Source: Mongoliitalea lutea
Lineage (GTDB): Bacteria > Bacteroidota > Bacteroidia > Cytophagales > Cyclobacteriaceae
Direction: 5' to 3'
Assembly (NCBI RefSeq): GCF_014652135.1
Contig: NZ_BMYF01000015.1
Coordinates: 16,817-80,816 of the forward strand
DNA: 64,000 bases
The notes beneath the pieces are model-generated. The model made no database searches. It was not told where the DNA came from and was given only the letters and a program-made list of their open reading frames with translations. Every line of letters starts with the position of its first letter. Within the stretch, counting starts at the first letter, position 1. The translations under genes were made by a program, and so were the position numbers. Shown piece by piece: positions 53,556-62,484 of the stretch.

Positions 53556-53634
53556 AGCGAGAGATTAGAAGCGAGAGACGAGAAGTGAGAGACGAGAAGT
53601 GAGAGACGAGAAGTGAGAGATTAGAAGCGAGAAG
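53554..53634. repeat. Tandem array of a 14-mer GAAG(C/T)GAGAGA(CG/TT)A
   Basis: Five full units begin at 53554, 53568, 53582, 53596 and 53610, with a partial sixth at 53624. Units differ only at two sites: base 5 (C/T) and the CG/TT pair at bases 12-13. The order of states is C-TT, C-CG, T-CG, T-CG, T-TT, C. The array starts at the tsaD stop codon and is purine-rich on the plus strand (pyrimidine words CTCGTCTC on the minus strand). Confidence 0.95.
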
Positions 53635-53659
53635 TTTGATGCGAATAAAAAATCAATAG

Positions 53660-53679
53660 CCCTGAGTTTTAACTCAGGG
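53660..53679. repeat. Inverted repeat upstream of smpB
   Basis: CCCTGAGTT (53660-53668), TT, AACTCAGGG (53671-53679): nine-base arms. It lies 21 bp before the smpB start, between the 14-mer array and the ribosome-binding site, and has no T-tract in the plus direction. Confidence 0.6.
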
Positions 53680-53700
53680 AAACCAAATTGAGGAGTAACG

Positions 53701-54168
53701 ATGACAACGAAGAAAAATAGATTTGAGAAAATCATAAATATCAAGAATAAGAAGGCAAGTTTTGAGTTTGAATTCATTGATAAATATGTGGCGGGGATTC
53801 AGTTGAAGGGGACAGAGATCAAATCCATCCGGGAAGGTAAGGTATCTTTGACAGAGGCCTATTGTTATTTTAGGAGAGGGGAGTTGTTTATCAAGCAAAT
53901 GCACATTGCCCCATACTCCATGGCAGCGAGTTATAACCACGATGCTGTCCGAGAGCGTAAACTTTTGCTCAATAAACAGGAATTGGATAAAATTGAAGGA
54001 AAGTTTTCTGAAAAAGGTCTGTCCATAATTCCTGTTCGGGTTTTTATCAATGACAAAGGGCTGGCAAAGGTGGAAATTGCCTTGGCAAGAGGTAAAAAAC
54101 TACACGACAAACGCGAAAGCATCAAGGCAAAAGACACCAAACGGGAGCTAGAAAGAATGAAGTTTTAA
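53701..54168 (+). CDS. smpB: SsrA-binding protein SmpB
   Basis: Binds tmRNA and brings it to stalled ribosomes. 155 residues, with the family signature INIKNKKASFEFEFIDKYVAGIQLKGTEIKSIREGKV, then EAYCYFRRGELFIKQMHIAPY and HDAVRERKLLLNKQEL, and the C-terminal VEIALARGKKLHDKRESIKAKD tail that mimics the codon-anticodon helix. An AGGAG ribosome-binding site (53691-53695) precedes the ATG by 5 bp, a stronger Shine-Dalgarno match than most genes here. It lies between a repeat array and an HNH gene. Confidence 0.96.
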   Translation: MTTKKNRFEKIINIKNKKASFEFEFIDKYVAGIQLKGTEIKSIREGKVSLTEAYCYFRRGELFIKQMHIAPYSMAASYNHDAVRERKLLLNKQELDKIEGKFSEKGLSIIPVRVFINDKGLAKVEIALARGKKLHDKRESIKAKDTKRELERMKF

Positions 54169-54224
54169 AAACATTCCTTTTGAACAACAGGTTTTTCCAC
54201 ACAAAGATTTTATATTAGTGGGTG

Positions 54225-54737
54225 ATGGAAAAACGAGTATTGGTGTTGAATTTGGATCACAGGCCCGTGGGCGTTGTCACGGTGCAGAAAGCGCTTGTTC
54301 TTTCATTTTTAGATAAGGTGACTACCTTAAGCCATTTTGATAATTTGTCGATTCGAACCGTCAGTCAAGAATTTAAATATCCTGCGGTCATCCGCTTGAA
54401 TGAATACAAAAACATTCCGTTTAAAAGTGTACTCTTAAATAGGAATAATTTATTTAAACGAGATGGAAACGAATGCCAATATTGTGGGTCAACCAAAAAC
54501 CTGACTATTGATCATATCATTCCAAAATCAAAAGGAGGAAAGACAAGTTGGACAAACTTGATTACCGCTTGTAATCGCTGCAATGTCTATAAAGGAGATA
54601 AATCACCCGAGCAGTCCGGTTTGAAATTGCGTTCTCAGCCATTTAAACCTACCTTGAGCTTTTATTTGGCTGAATATGCAATGCGTAATGCGGAGGAGTG
54701 GATGCCGTTTTTGGATGTAAAGATTGCCAAGGTATAA
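54225..54737 (+). CDS. HNH endonuclease family protein
   Basis: A 170-residue protein. The N-terminal half (EKRVLVLNLDHRPVGVVTVQKALVLSFLDKVTTL) is the typical start of chromosomal HNH proteins of this family. The HNH domain has a zinc-binding CQYCG...CNRCN pair of motifs and the central LTIDHIIPKSKGGKTSWTNLITACN, with the catalytic His in DHI and Asn in TNLI intact. Proteins of this type are common single-copy chromosomal genes in Bacteroidota and Actinobacteria with unknown role; nothing here looks mobile. The ATG at 54225 follows a GTG codon. Confidence 0.88.
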   Translation: MEKRVLVLNLDHRPVGVVTVQKALVLSFLDKVTTLSHFDNLSIRTVSQEFKYPAVIRLNEYKNIPFKSVLLNRNNLFKRDGNECQYCGSTKNLTIDHIIPKSKGGKTSWTNLITACNRCNVYKGDKSPEQSGLKLRSQPFKPTLSFYLAEYAMRNAEEWMPFLDVKIAKV

Positions 54738-54833
54738 ATGTTGAAGAAAAAGGTTTTATGTAGAATCCGCACTTGTGACGAAATAAAAGTGAAATCAATT
54801 TTTTAAAGCTTCTATAAACTTCTAAAAAAGAGC

Positions 54834-54841
54834 TACCTTTG
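54834..54841 (+). promoter_or_regulatory. -7 element of the amidophosphoribosyltransferase-like gene
   Basis: TACCTTTG, identical to the -7 box of the FKBP gene, lies 29 bp before the ATG. No good -33 element is present at the expected distance. Confidence 0.5.
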
Positions 54842-54870
54842 CATTCTCCAGGATATTTTGCCCAAATCAA

Positions 54871-56754
54871 ATGAGTGATCAAATCAAGCACGAGTGTGGT
54901 ATTGCCATGATTCGATTGAGGAAAGACCCTCAATATTACCTAGATAAGTACGGTTCACCGCTTTTTATCCCTAATAAGTTGTATGTATTGATGCAAAAGC
55001 AGATCAATAGGGGACAAGATGGTGCAGGTGTGGCCAATATCAAAATCAATACATCTCCAGGGACTCGTTATATCAGTCGGTACCGTTCGATAGAGCCTCA
55101 AGCAGTCAATGATATCTTCGAAAAAATCCAGAAGAAATATAAAAAAGCGAAAAAGCAGGCAGGAGAAAAAGGTATCTTGGATGCAGCTTGGTTGAAGGAA
55201 AACATTGCTTTTACTGGGGAGGTTTGGTTAGGCCATCTTCGCTACGGAACCCACGGAGAAAATAGCATAGAAACATGCCACCCATTTTTAAAGCAAAATA
55301 ACTGGAGAAGTAGGAATTTAGTCATGGCTGGAAATTTCAACATGACCAATGTAGAGGAACTTTTTGATAAATTAGTACAATTGGGACAGCATCCCAAAGA
55401 AAAGACTGATACCGTAACAGTCATGGAAAAAATCGGGCACTTTTTGGATGAAGAAAACCAACGGATTTTTGACAAATACAAACACGAATATACCAACGAG
55501 CAGCTGACGCATATCATCGAAAATGAATTGGATGTGGCAAGGATTCTTCGGAGGTCTTGTAGAGACTTTGACGGAGGATATGCAATGGCGGGTATGATTG
55601 GAAATGGAAGTAGCTTCGTTGTAAGAGATCCTTCAGGGATTCGTCCGGCGTATTACTTTGCAGACGATGAGTTTGTTGTAGTGGCTTCCGAAAAGCCAGC
55701 TATCAAGTCAGCATTCAACGTTGATTATAATGAAATTAAAGAAATTCAACCGGGGCACGCCTTGGTCATCAATAAAAACGGATCTTACGCAGAGCATGAA
55801 ATTCTACCTGCCCGTGAGCGCAAGTCGTGTAGTTTTGAGCGTATTTACTTTTCAAGAGGTACAGATCCGGATATCTATCGGGAGCGGAAACTGCTCGGTA
55901 AGGCTTTGATTCCACAGGTATTGAAGGCGATTGATTTTGATCTGAAAAATACAGTTTTCTCATACATTCCCAATACTGCCGAAACAGCCTTTTTGGGAAT
56001 GATTGAGGGGTTGGAAGATTATTTGGCAGCTAAGAGAAAAGAGATTCTATTAGAGGGTAAGCCTCACTTAGAAGATTTGGAAGAGTTGCTCAATTTCCGT
56101 CCGAGAGTTGAGAAGTTGGTGAGTAAGGATGTGAAGTTACGGACATTCATTACCAATGACTCGGATAGAGATGCCATGGTAGCGAATGTGTACGATACCA
56201 CCTATGAGGTAGTCAGGGCAGGTATTGATACCTTGGTGGTAATTGATGACTCCATTGTGCGCGGTACCACTTTGGAGAAAAGTATCTTGACGACTTTGGA
56301 TAAGCTAAATCCCAAGCGGATTGTGATAGTGTCTTCTGCTCCTCAAATCCGATATCCTGATTGCTATGGTATTGATATGTCCAAGATGAAGGACTTCATT
56401 GCTTTTAGAGCAGCTGTAGCCTTATTAAAGGAACGTGGGATCGATAATTTGATGGACCAGGTATATGAGAAGTGTACTACGCAGCAGATTCTGACCGATA
56501 ATTATGTAAAGGAGTTATATGCACCCTTTACCGATCAGGAGATCTCAGATAAAATTGCAGAAATCATTACTACACCTGAAATACGCGCAGAGGTCAAGGT
56601 ATTGTATCAAACAGTAGAAAATCTCAATAAATGCATACCAGATCACTTAGGGGATTGGTATTTTACAGGCGATTTCCCGACTTCGGGAGGTATGCGTGTG
56701 GTTAATCGTGCATTTGCCAACTATATGGAAGGTAAAGTGGTACGAGCGTATTAA
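54871..56754 (+). CDS. Amidophosphoribosyltransferase-like enzyme (long PurF family form)
   Basis: A 627-residue protein with an N-terminal glutamine amidotransferase class II domain and a C-terminal phosphoribosyltransferase domain. The nucleophile is presumably Cys9 in KHECGIAMIR, which would need removal of an eight-residue propeptide, as in some PurF proteins. Seen: the NRGQDGAGVA loop, GHLRYGTHG, DFDGGYAMAGMIG, RDPSGIRPAYY, FSRGTDPD, and the PRPP loop VVIDDSIVRGTT. It is longer than usual PurF (about 470-510) owing to insertions in both halves, so whether it catalyses the first purine step or a related reaction cannot be decided. A -7 box and terminator make it a single-gene unit. Confidence 0.85.
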   Translation: MSDQIKHECGIAMIRLRKDPQYYLDKYGSPLFIPNKLYVLMQKQINRGQDGAGVANIKINTSPGTRYISRYRSIEPQAVNDIFEKIQKKYKKAKKQAGEKGILDAAWLKENIAFTGEVWLGHLRYGTHGENSIETCHPFLKQNNWRSRNLVMAGNFNMTNVEELFDKLVQLGQHPKEKTDTVTVMEKIGHFLDEENQRIFDKYKHEYTNEQLTHIIENELDVARILRRSCRDFDGGYAMAGMIGNGSSFVVRDPSGIRPAYYFADDEFVVVASEKPAIKSAFNVDYNEIKEIQPGHALVINKNGSYAEHEILPARERKSCSFERIYFSRGTDPDIYRERKLLGKALIPQVLKAIDFDLKNTVFSYIPNTAETAFLGMIEGLEDYLAAKRKEILLEGKPHLEDLEELLNFRPRVEKLVSKDVKLRTFITNDSDRDAMVANVYDTTYEVVRAGIDTLVVIDDSIVRGTTLEKSILTTLDKLNPKRIVIVSSAPQIRYPDCYGIDMSKMKDFIAFRAAVALLKERGIDNLMDQVYEKCTTQQILTDNYVKELYAPFTDQEISDKIAEIITTPEIRAEVKVLYQTVENLNKCIPDHLGDWYFTGDFPTSGGMRVVNRAFANYMEGKVVRAY

Positions 56755-56778
56755 AAAAGAAAAAATCAACGCTTATAT

Positions 56779-56821
56779 ATAGCCTTTCTCTAAACTCTTG
56801 TTGGTGAAAGGCTATTTTTTT
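56779..56821 (+). terminator. Terminator after the amidophosphoribosyltransferase-like gene
   Basis: ATAGCCTTTC (56779-56788) pairs with GAAAGGCTAT (56806-56815) across a 17-nt loop, followed by a T run. The right arm overlaps the 3' codons of the convergent membrane-protein gene. Confidence 0.85.
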
Positions 56822-57212
56822 GAAATTCTTCTGCCAGAAAATTTTCTAGCTTCTCTTTTGTAAAAGCTCCGCGGACATACCTTGCTCGATTATTGGTAAG
56901 CTTGATTTTTAAATACACATTTCCCAATCTATTTTTTACTCGGATCGATTGGATTTTTGAAAATGGAATTTCATTTGAAAAATCTCGCATGAGGTACAAA
57001 ATGATGAGTATAGCGTTTAAAAGACAAATAAAGATTCCAAATTCTGAAATAAACCCTTCCGTAAAAGATTTATAAATCATTGACAGTCCAAGTAAAAATC
57101 CCATAGAACCCAAAAATATTTGGGTGTATTTTTCCTTTTTAGCATTATCCTCAATCAAGATTCTATTCGAATCAAAGACTATTTTCCCATGCTCTGTGTA
57201 AAAAGTTCTCAT
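56790..57212 (-). CDS. Two-TM PH-like membrane protein of unknown function
   Basis: A 140-residue protein. A soluble strand (TEHGKIVFDSNRILIED) is followed by two membrane helices (about residues 32-47 and 54-73) and a strand-helix tail (EIPFSKIQSIRVKNRLGNVYLKIKLTNN...FTKEKLENFLAEEF). This resembles bacterial PH-like membrane proteins. No partner or function is evident. It shares its general layout with the gene at 4491-4970 but little sequence. It is convergent with the amidophosphoribosyltransferase-like gene. Confidence 0.65.
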   Translation of the reverse strand: MRTFYTEHGKIVFDSNRILIEDNAKKEKYTQIFLGSMGFLLGLSMIYKSFTEGFISEFGIFICLLNAILIILYLMRDFSNEIPFSKIQSIRVKNRLGNVYLKIKLTNNRARYVRGAFTKEKLENFLAEEFQKNSLSPTRV

Positions 57213-57285
57213 AAGCTTGCATCAATAAGTTCCTAAACTAATAAAACTTAGCTAATGACTGAAGTGATCTGCTTAAAATAAGTAC

Positions 57286-57825
57286 TTATTTAAGGCTGTG
57301 CCATTTTTTGGCAAAGGCATCTACAGCTTCCCAATCTGTGTATTCTATATCGGTGTTTGGGTCAGTAGGCCCTTTGGTTAATTTCATAATCAGACGGATC
57401 AGTAATTTATCCCAAAAAGAATAGATTTTGTAATTCAATTGGCCTGCAAAAACTGCTGTTACCGTAGGTTTCCAAGGAATGGTTTGAAGAAATTTGATGA
57501 CATAGGGATTGGTGTTGTAGCTACTTTTTTCTTTTTTTCTAGCTACCAGATTGACGGAAATGAATGCAGCTGTCTTGGTTTGGAGTATTTGATGCTCCTG
57601 ATGTATAAGCGCAGTTATCTCCTGATTGTGCTTACCATAGCGAATGCTAGAGGCCAAAATTATTTTAGAAAATACATCTAATGAAAGTTCCTCCTGTATA
57701 AAATCTTCTATACTCAGGAGTTTGACTTCTTCCTTGAACTCACTCAGAAGAGATTGGACATACTCGCAGATCTTTTTAGTCTGACCATCGACGGAGGAAT
57801 AGATGATGATGGTTTGTGGAGGCAT
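57286..57825 (-). CDS. hemG: Menaquinone-dependent protoporphyrinogen oxidase (HemG-type flavodoxin)
   Basis: A 179-residue flavodoxin-fold enzyme that oxidises protoporphyrinogen IX in haem synthesis, passing electrons to the quinone pool. It tracks E. coli HemG (181 residues) along its whole length: an FMN-binding loop YSSVDGQTKKICEYV, ASSIRYGKHNQEI, FISVNLVARKKEKSSYNTNPYVIKFL, WKPTVTAVFAGQLNY and IEYTDWEAVDAFAKKW, with the hydrophobic loop FWDKLLIRLIMKLTKG that gives HemG its membrane association. Other haem genes are not adjacent. Confidence 0.9.
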   Translation of the reverse strand: MPPQTIIIYSSVDGQTKKICEYVQSLLSEFKEEVKLLSIEDFIQEELSLDVFSKIILASSIRYGKHNQEITALIHQEHQILQTKTAAFISVNLVARKKEKSSYNTNPYVIKFLQTIPWKPTVTAVFAGQLNYKIYSFWDKLLIRLIMKLTKGPTDPNTDIEYTDWEAVDAFAKKWHSLK

Positions 57826-57916
57826 AAATGATTATGATGGCTCATGTAATTTATTCAAAATATAATCAGAAAAGGAGTATTTCAATAGTTAAAAAGTGAA
57901 CCCATCCTATAGAAGT

Positions 57917-57946
57917 AAAAAACCCGAAGAATTCACCTCGGGTTTT
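57917..57946 (-). terminator. Terminator of sucD
   Basis: AAAACCCGA / TCGGGTTTT, nine pairs with a 10-nt loop; on the minus strand it continues into a T-run. It lies about 45 bp after the sucD stop codon. Confidence 0.85.
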
Positions 57947-57990
57947 ATTATCATTCGCTAGCTATTTAAGCTGGTAATTGTATTAGTCGA

Positions 57991-58872
57991 TTAAGCTTCT
58001 ACGCCCAAAACCTTCGCCATTACGGCGCCGATTTCAGCAGGAGAATCTACTACGTGGATACCATTTTCTCCCATGATACGCATTTTTGCAGCGGCTGTGT
58101 CATCAGCACCACCAATGATAGCACCTGCGTGGCCCATTCTACGTCCTGGAGGCGCTGTCTGACCTGCGATGAACCCTACTACTGGCTTTTTGTTACCATT
58201 TTCACGGATCCATTTTGCAGCTTCTGCTTCATAGTTTCCGCCGATTTCACCAATCATAACGATAGCATCTGTTTCAGGATCTTCCATCAACAATTGCACA
58301 GCATCTTTGGTAGATGTACCAATAATTGGGTCACCACCGATACCAATCGCTGTAGATACTCCCAATCCTGCTTTGGCGATTTGGTCAGCAGCTTCATAAG
58401 TCAAGGTCCCTGATTTGGAAACGATACCTACTCTGCCTTGCTTAAATACGAAACCTGGCATAATTCCAACTTTCGCTTCTCCTGGAGTAATTACCCCTGG
58501 ACAGTTAGGGCCGATCAATGTAGCGCCTCTTTCTTTGATGTAAGGCTTAGCTTTCATCATGTCAGCCACAGGAATTCCCTCAGTGATGGCAATGATAACT
58601 TTGATACCTGCCTCAGCAGCTTCCATGATAGCATCCGCTGCAAAAGCCGGTGGAACAAAAATGATGGAAGTGTCTGCTCCTGTTTTTTGAACAGCCTCTT
58701 CTACAGAATTAAACACGGGTTTTTCCAAGTGGGTAGTCCCACCTTTTCCCGGAGTCACACCACCTACTACATTGGTGCCATATTCTATCATTTGCTGTGC
58801 GTGAAAAGAACCTTCCGAACCGGTAAAGCCTTGCACGATCACTTTAGAATTCTTGTTGACTAAAACACTCAT
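57991..58872 (-). CDS. sucD: Succinate--CoA ligase subunit alpha
   Basis: Alpha subunit of succinyl-CoA synthetase (TCA cycle), 293 residues. Seen: [23 protein letters not shown] CoA-binding domain, [37 protein letters not shown], the [14 protein letters not shown] loop, [10 protein letters not shown] and [13 protein letters not shown] with the catalytic His that becomes phosphorylated. The beta-subunit gene sucC is not adjacent, which is common in Bacteroidota. It has a strong promoter and a terminator of its own. Confidence 0.97.
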   Translation of the reverse strand: MSVLVNKNSKVIVQGFTGSEGSFHAQQMIEYGTNVVGGVTPGKGGTTHLEKPVFNSVEEAVQKTGADTSIIFVPPAFAADAIMEAAEAGIKVIIAITEGIPVADMMKAKPYIKERGATLIGPNCPGVITPGEAKVGIMPGFVFKQGRVGIVSKSGTLTYEAADQIAKAGLGVSTAIGIGGDPIIGTSTKDAVQLLMEDPETDAIVMIGEIGGNYEAEAAKWIRENGNKKPVVGFIAGQTAPPGRRMGHAGAIIGGADDTAAAKMRIMGENGIHVVDSPAEIGAVMAKVLGVEA

Positions 58873-58896
58873 CTACGGTTAATTTTTAGTTTGTCA

Positions 58897-58926
58897 CAAA
58901 ATTAAAAGAATACCGTCTACTGCAAA
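58897..58926 (-). promoter_or_regulatory. Promoter of sucD
   Basis: On the minus strand TTTG (58926-58923), 18 bp, TAATTTTG (58904-58897): a perfect -7 box and -33 element at slightly short spacing, 24 bp before the sucD ATG. Confidence 0.75.
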
Positions 58927-59003
58927 AAGAAATGATAAACATTATCCATATAATTTCCACTTACCATAACTTTTTCTAATTTAGTCGGTATTCTTAGTGA
59001 TCG

Positions 59004-62000
59004 ATGCGGTGTTATTTACTTATTGTTATATTTCTTTTTTTTGGTTTTGGGCTCTATGGTCAGTCTTTCACCTTTAATCGTCAGATTCGAGGAGTGGATT
59101 TGCCTTCCGAAACAATTAAAGGTCTTCTTCAGGATGCTAAAGGAAGAATGTGGTTTAATACTTCAATGGGGGTTTACTACTCTGATGGATTTTCGACTTT
59201 TTCCATCCCTGCATCCGTACAGGCTGAGTTAAGTAATGATATAGGAATGTTTTTGGATAAGGATGGATGGGTTTGGTTGTTCAATCATACCAAAAAAGCC
59301 AAAGTCTTTTTCTACGATCAATTGACATGGCGTGAGTTAGCGCTTCCCGAAGATATTGTAGCTCAAGCTACCGAGTTGTATAAGCGTGTAGTTGTTTTTG
59401 GTAAAGGGGCTGATAAAAAAGTTGTGATGTTGGATGAGGAAAAGCTTTACTTGCAAGATAGAGCAGAGTCTAGATGGTTGTCCTATGATTTACCTCATTC
59501 AGAGCTTGGTTTTTTTTATTCTCATTTTGAAGAATCTGGAGAATTGCTTTTATTTTTTGAAAACAGGATTATTTCACTTAAAGAAGGACAACCCAATTTT
59601 TTTGAAATTGAGAATTCTTTTTCTGCTGGTTCCATTTATCATGTCGCAAAGGATCAAGATACCTACTACTTTTTAGGGAGAAATTTTTTAGCAAAAGGTA
59701 ATTTGCTTACTAAAGTAGAAAAAATTGTGACAGCTGGTTTTGAAGAGCCTCAATATACGCACGTTGATTACACATACCTGCAGATTCATAATGGTAAAGT
59801 CTACTTTTTTTTTAATTCCCAACTCATGCAGTATGATCCTATACTGGATAGAAGACTCAAAATTGAGACCATGCAAAGTTTGCGATCCTATAGCTTGACT
59901 GCTGCTTTGGTAGATAGGGAAGGGATTATTTGGTTAGCATCCACGAGAGGGTTGGTCAATGTTTTCTCGTTAATGTTTGTCAATTACAACCGTAGAGAAT
60001 TTATAGACGATGAGGTGACGGCTGTGCATGTGATGAGGGATGAGAGTTATCTCCTTGGGTTTAATAATGGAGTACAGCAATGGGAAAAAGGTAGAGTTTA
60101 TACAATACAACACTTTCCTGAGTTATTGAGTCAACCCCGTAATCGAATTACGAATATTGTTTCAGACAAAAATGGTCAGATTTGGATTTCAGGGCATCAG
60201 CAAGGTGTAGGTAAATATTTTCCCGAACAGAGAAAAATTGACTTTGTTAACTCTTCTTCTAATGATGAGATAATCGGAGTATTTCCGGTAGGTGATTCTC
60301 TTTTTATCAGTGCTAAGAGAAAAGTATATCAAGCGTCTATTCGAGATAGAGGGAAAGAATTATTCCGTAATGAAGTGACCGAGCATTGGAAACAGTTAAG
60401 TCAATTAAGAGAGTTTTATGTGCGAAAAATTGGTGAGATTTCCGATGGAAAATTAATGGTGCTTTTAGGAGGTAATGTGTATACAGATGATTCCATTCGC
60501 GTAAGCCCCAATCACTTGTTTGTTGTAGGCTTTGATTATTTGGAGTTGGATACTGGTATTTTGGTTGGAACAGAAAAAGGGTTAAAGATTTTTAATAAAC
60601 AAGGACTGAAAGATTTTGAATATCACGGACAAAAAATCCCGCGACCTGTATATGCATTGAAGCAGGACGAGCAAGGAAGGGTTTGGGCTGGTACTGACAA
60701 GGGTTTGTTTTTAATCGATGAAAAGCTTATTAAGAATTTTAATGAGAAAAGTGGTTTAGCGGGTTCGGAGATTAACAGAGGAGCTCTGAGAAAAACTCCA
60801 AGCGGGCAATTGCTGATAGGTACACATAAAGGCTTATCACTTTTTAATCCTTTAGAGGAAAATGTTGATCTACCAGCACCAATATTAGAAATCACGTCTT
60901 TGGCTGTACTCAATACCGATGAAGATAATCAAGAATTGCGTCAAGTTCCTTCCACTACCAATTTTATTGAAGTGAAGTATTTGGCTCCTTCCTTCCTTCA
61001 GAGTCTGGATTATATTGTTTATTACTATTTGGAGGGTTTTCATGAGGATTGGGTGCAGGTAGTTAATCCTAGATCTAATTCCATTACTTTTAGTAACCTC
61101 CCTCCCGGCAATTATCGTTTCCACATGAAAATCAGCCTGGGTAATCAAGTCGAAACAGCCATAGTCTCATCTAATGATTTTGAAATTCTTAAGCCAGTCT
61201 ATTTGCGTTTGTGGTTTATTTTAATTGTCCTACTGATTTTCTTTTTAATTGGATACCTAGTGAGTACACTCTTGACCCAACTCAAAGAAAAAGGGATTTT
61301 GAAGCAGGCGATTGATGAGAAAATTTATGAGGCCTCCGTCACAGAAGATCAATTTAAAAATGTCTGGTTGAGCTCCAAAGATGGATTGTGTTTGAGCACA
61401 GAAGAAGGGAAAATTGTTGCGGTGAACCCTAGTTTATCGACATTAGTCGGGTTATCTGAAAAAAGTTTGGAGGATAGTTATTTATGGGAGATTTTCTCAG
61501 ATCCAACATTTTATGATGTTAAGAGAAAAGAAATCGAAAATCTTGTTAATCAAGAGGCTTCCACTACCCTAAGTTTAGAAATGGATATGCCATTTAAATC
61601 AGGGATTAAAGTTATAGATTATTTTTCTACTGAATTGAAAACTGAATTTGAAGGGAAAAGAGTTTTTCTTTCAGTATTTAGAGATATAACCAAGCAGTCT
61701 CAACAAGAACAAAGGTTACAGGCAGCAAAAGAAAGAGCTGAGGAGTCTAGCCGCATGAAGAGTAGCTTTTTATCCAATATGAGCCACGAAATCAGGACTC
61801 CACTAACAGGTATTTTGAGTACTGCTGAGAATATTATTTTGCAACGAGCTGATGAACAAGAGTTGGTGGAGCAATTAGAAATCATTACAGAGTCTGGTGA
61901 GCGGTTGTTAGGTACAATTAATAGCATATTGGATCTATCAAAAATTGAAGCTAACAAAATGGACCTAAATTATAATGAAACAAATATTAATGATTTTGTA

Positions 62001-62432
62001 GCTAAAGTGCTTATGCCTCTTAAGGCTTTAGCAATGAAAAAAGGGATTCTATTGACTGTTAAATATCAAAAACAGCCTTTTTTGGGTAAGATAGATCAGA
62101 GATATATTGAGATAGTTTTGAATAATCTTATTGGTAATTCAATCAAATATTCAGAAAAAGGATTGATTTCTGTCAAGATTAACAAAGTAAGTGATAAAAT
62201 GGCTTTAGTAATTGAAGATCAAGGTGTCGGAATCAGTGAAGAGTTTATGAATCGCATTTTTCAACCATTTGAACAAGAAAGTAATGGTTATCTCAGACGA
62301 TATGAAGGTACTGGATTAGGTTTAGCAATTACTAAAAGCGCCATTGATTTAATGAGGGGGTCTATTGAAATTGAAAGTAAAAAAGGAGAGGGTACAAGAG
62401 TTTTGGTGTTTATCCCTTTAGAAAGAGATTAG
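59004..62432 (+). CDS. Two-component-regulator-propeller sensor histidine kinase (Reg_prop, Y_Y_Y, PAS, HisKA)
   Basis: A 1142-residue sensor kinase of the hybrid-TCS type but without a C-terminal receiver or regulator. A signal peptide (MRCYLLIVIFLFFGFGLYGQ) is followed by a periplasmic beta-propeller with Reg_prop repeats (e.g. VDLPSETIKGLLQDAKGRMWF, QDEQGRVWAGTDKGLFL), a Y_Y_Y domain (YYLEGFHEDWVQVVNPRSNSITFSNLPPGNYRFHMK), a TM helix (WFILIVLLIFFLIGYLVS), a PAS domain, HisKA with FLSNMSHEIRTPLTGIL, and HATPase_c (NNLIGNSIKYSE, DQGVGISEE, GTGLGLAIT). In Bacteroidota such propellers usually sense glycan breakdown products. The gene is 52 bp upstream of a REC-kinase gene, its likely partner. 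Confidence 0.9.
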   Translation: MRCYLLIVIFLFFGFGLYGQSFTFNRQIRGVDLPSETIKGLLQDAKGRMWFNTSMGVYYSDGFSTFSIPASVQAELSNDIGMFLDKDGWVWLFNHTKKAKVFFYDQLTWRELALPEDIVAQATELYKRVVVFGKGADKKVVMLDEEKLYLQDRAESRWLSYDLPHSELGFFYSHFEESGELLLFFENRIISLKEGQPNFFEIENSFSAGSIYHVAKDQDTYYFLGRNFLAKGNLLTKVEKIVTAGFEEPQYTHVDYTYLQIHNGKVYFFFNSQLMQYDPILDRRLKIETMQSLRSYSLTAALVDREGIIWLASTRGLVNVFSLMFVNYNRREFIDDEVTAVHVMRDESYLLGFNNGVQQWEKGRVYTIQHFPELLSQPRNRITNIVSDKNGQIWISGHQQGVGKYFPEQRKIDFVNSSSNDEIIGVFPVGDSLFISAKRKVYQASIRDRGKELFRNEVTEHWKQLSQLREFYVRKIGEISDGKLMVLLGGNVYTDDSIRVSPNHLFVVGFDYLELDTGILVGTEKGLKIFNKQGLKDFEYHGQKIPRPVYALKQDEQGRVWAGTDKGLFLIDEKLIKNFNEKSGLAGSEINRGALRKTPSGQLLIGTHKGLSLFNPLEENVDLPAPILEITSLAVLNTDEDNQELRQVPSTTNFIEVKYLAPSFLQSLDYIVYYYLEGFHEDWVQVVNPRSNSITFSNLPPGNYRFHMKISLGNQVETAIVSSNDFEILKPVYLRLWFILIVLLIFFLIGYLVSTLLTQLKEKGILKQAIDEKIYEASVTEDQFKNVWLSSKDGLCLSTEEGKIVAVNPSLSTLVGLSEKSLEDSYLWEIFSDPTFYDVKRKEIENLVNQEASTTLSLEMDMPFKSGIKVIDYFSTELKTEFEGKRVFLSVFRDITKQSQQEQRLQAAKERAEESSRMKSSFLSNMSHEIRTPLTGILSTAENIILQRADEQELVEQLEIITESGERLLGTINSILDLSKIEANKMDLNYNETNINDFVAKVLMPLKALAMKKGILLTVKYQKQPFLGKIDQRYIEIVLNNLIGNSIKYSEKGLISVKINKVSDKMALVIEDQGVGISEEFMNRIFQPFEQESNGYLRRYEGTGLGLAITKSAIDLMRGSIEIESKKGEGTRVLVFIPLERD

Positions 62433-62484
62433 TTTTTTAATATCTTTATAACTTGTTATTTATTAAAGCTAATCCAAAAAAGCT

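Noticed and set aside
54225-54737. HNH gene as a sign of a homing element
   Set aside because: It is a stand-alone chromosomal HNH family without intron or intein features nearby.
58054-58863. Two plus-strand open frames across sucD
   Set aside because: Antisense shadows of the conserved sucD gene.
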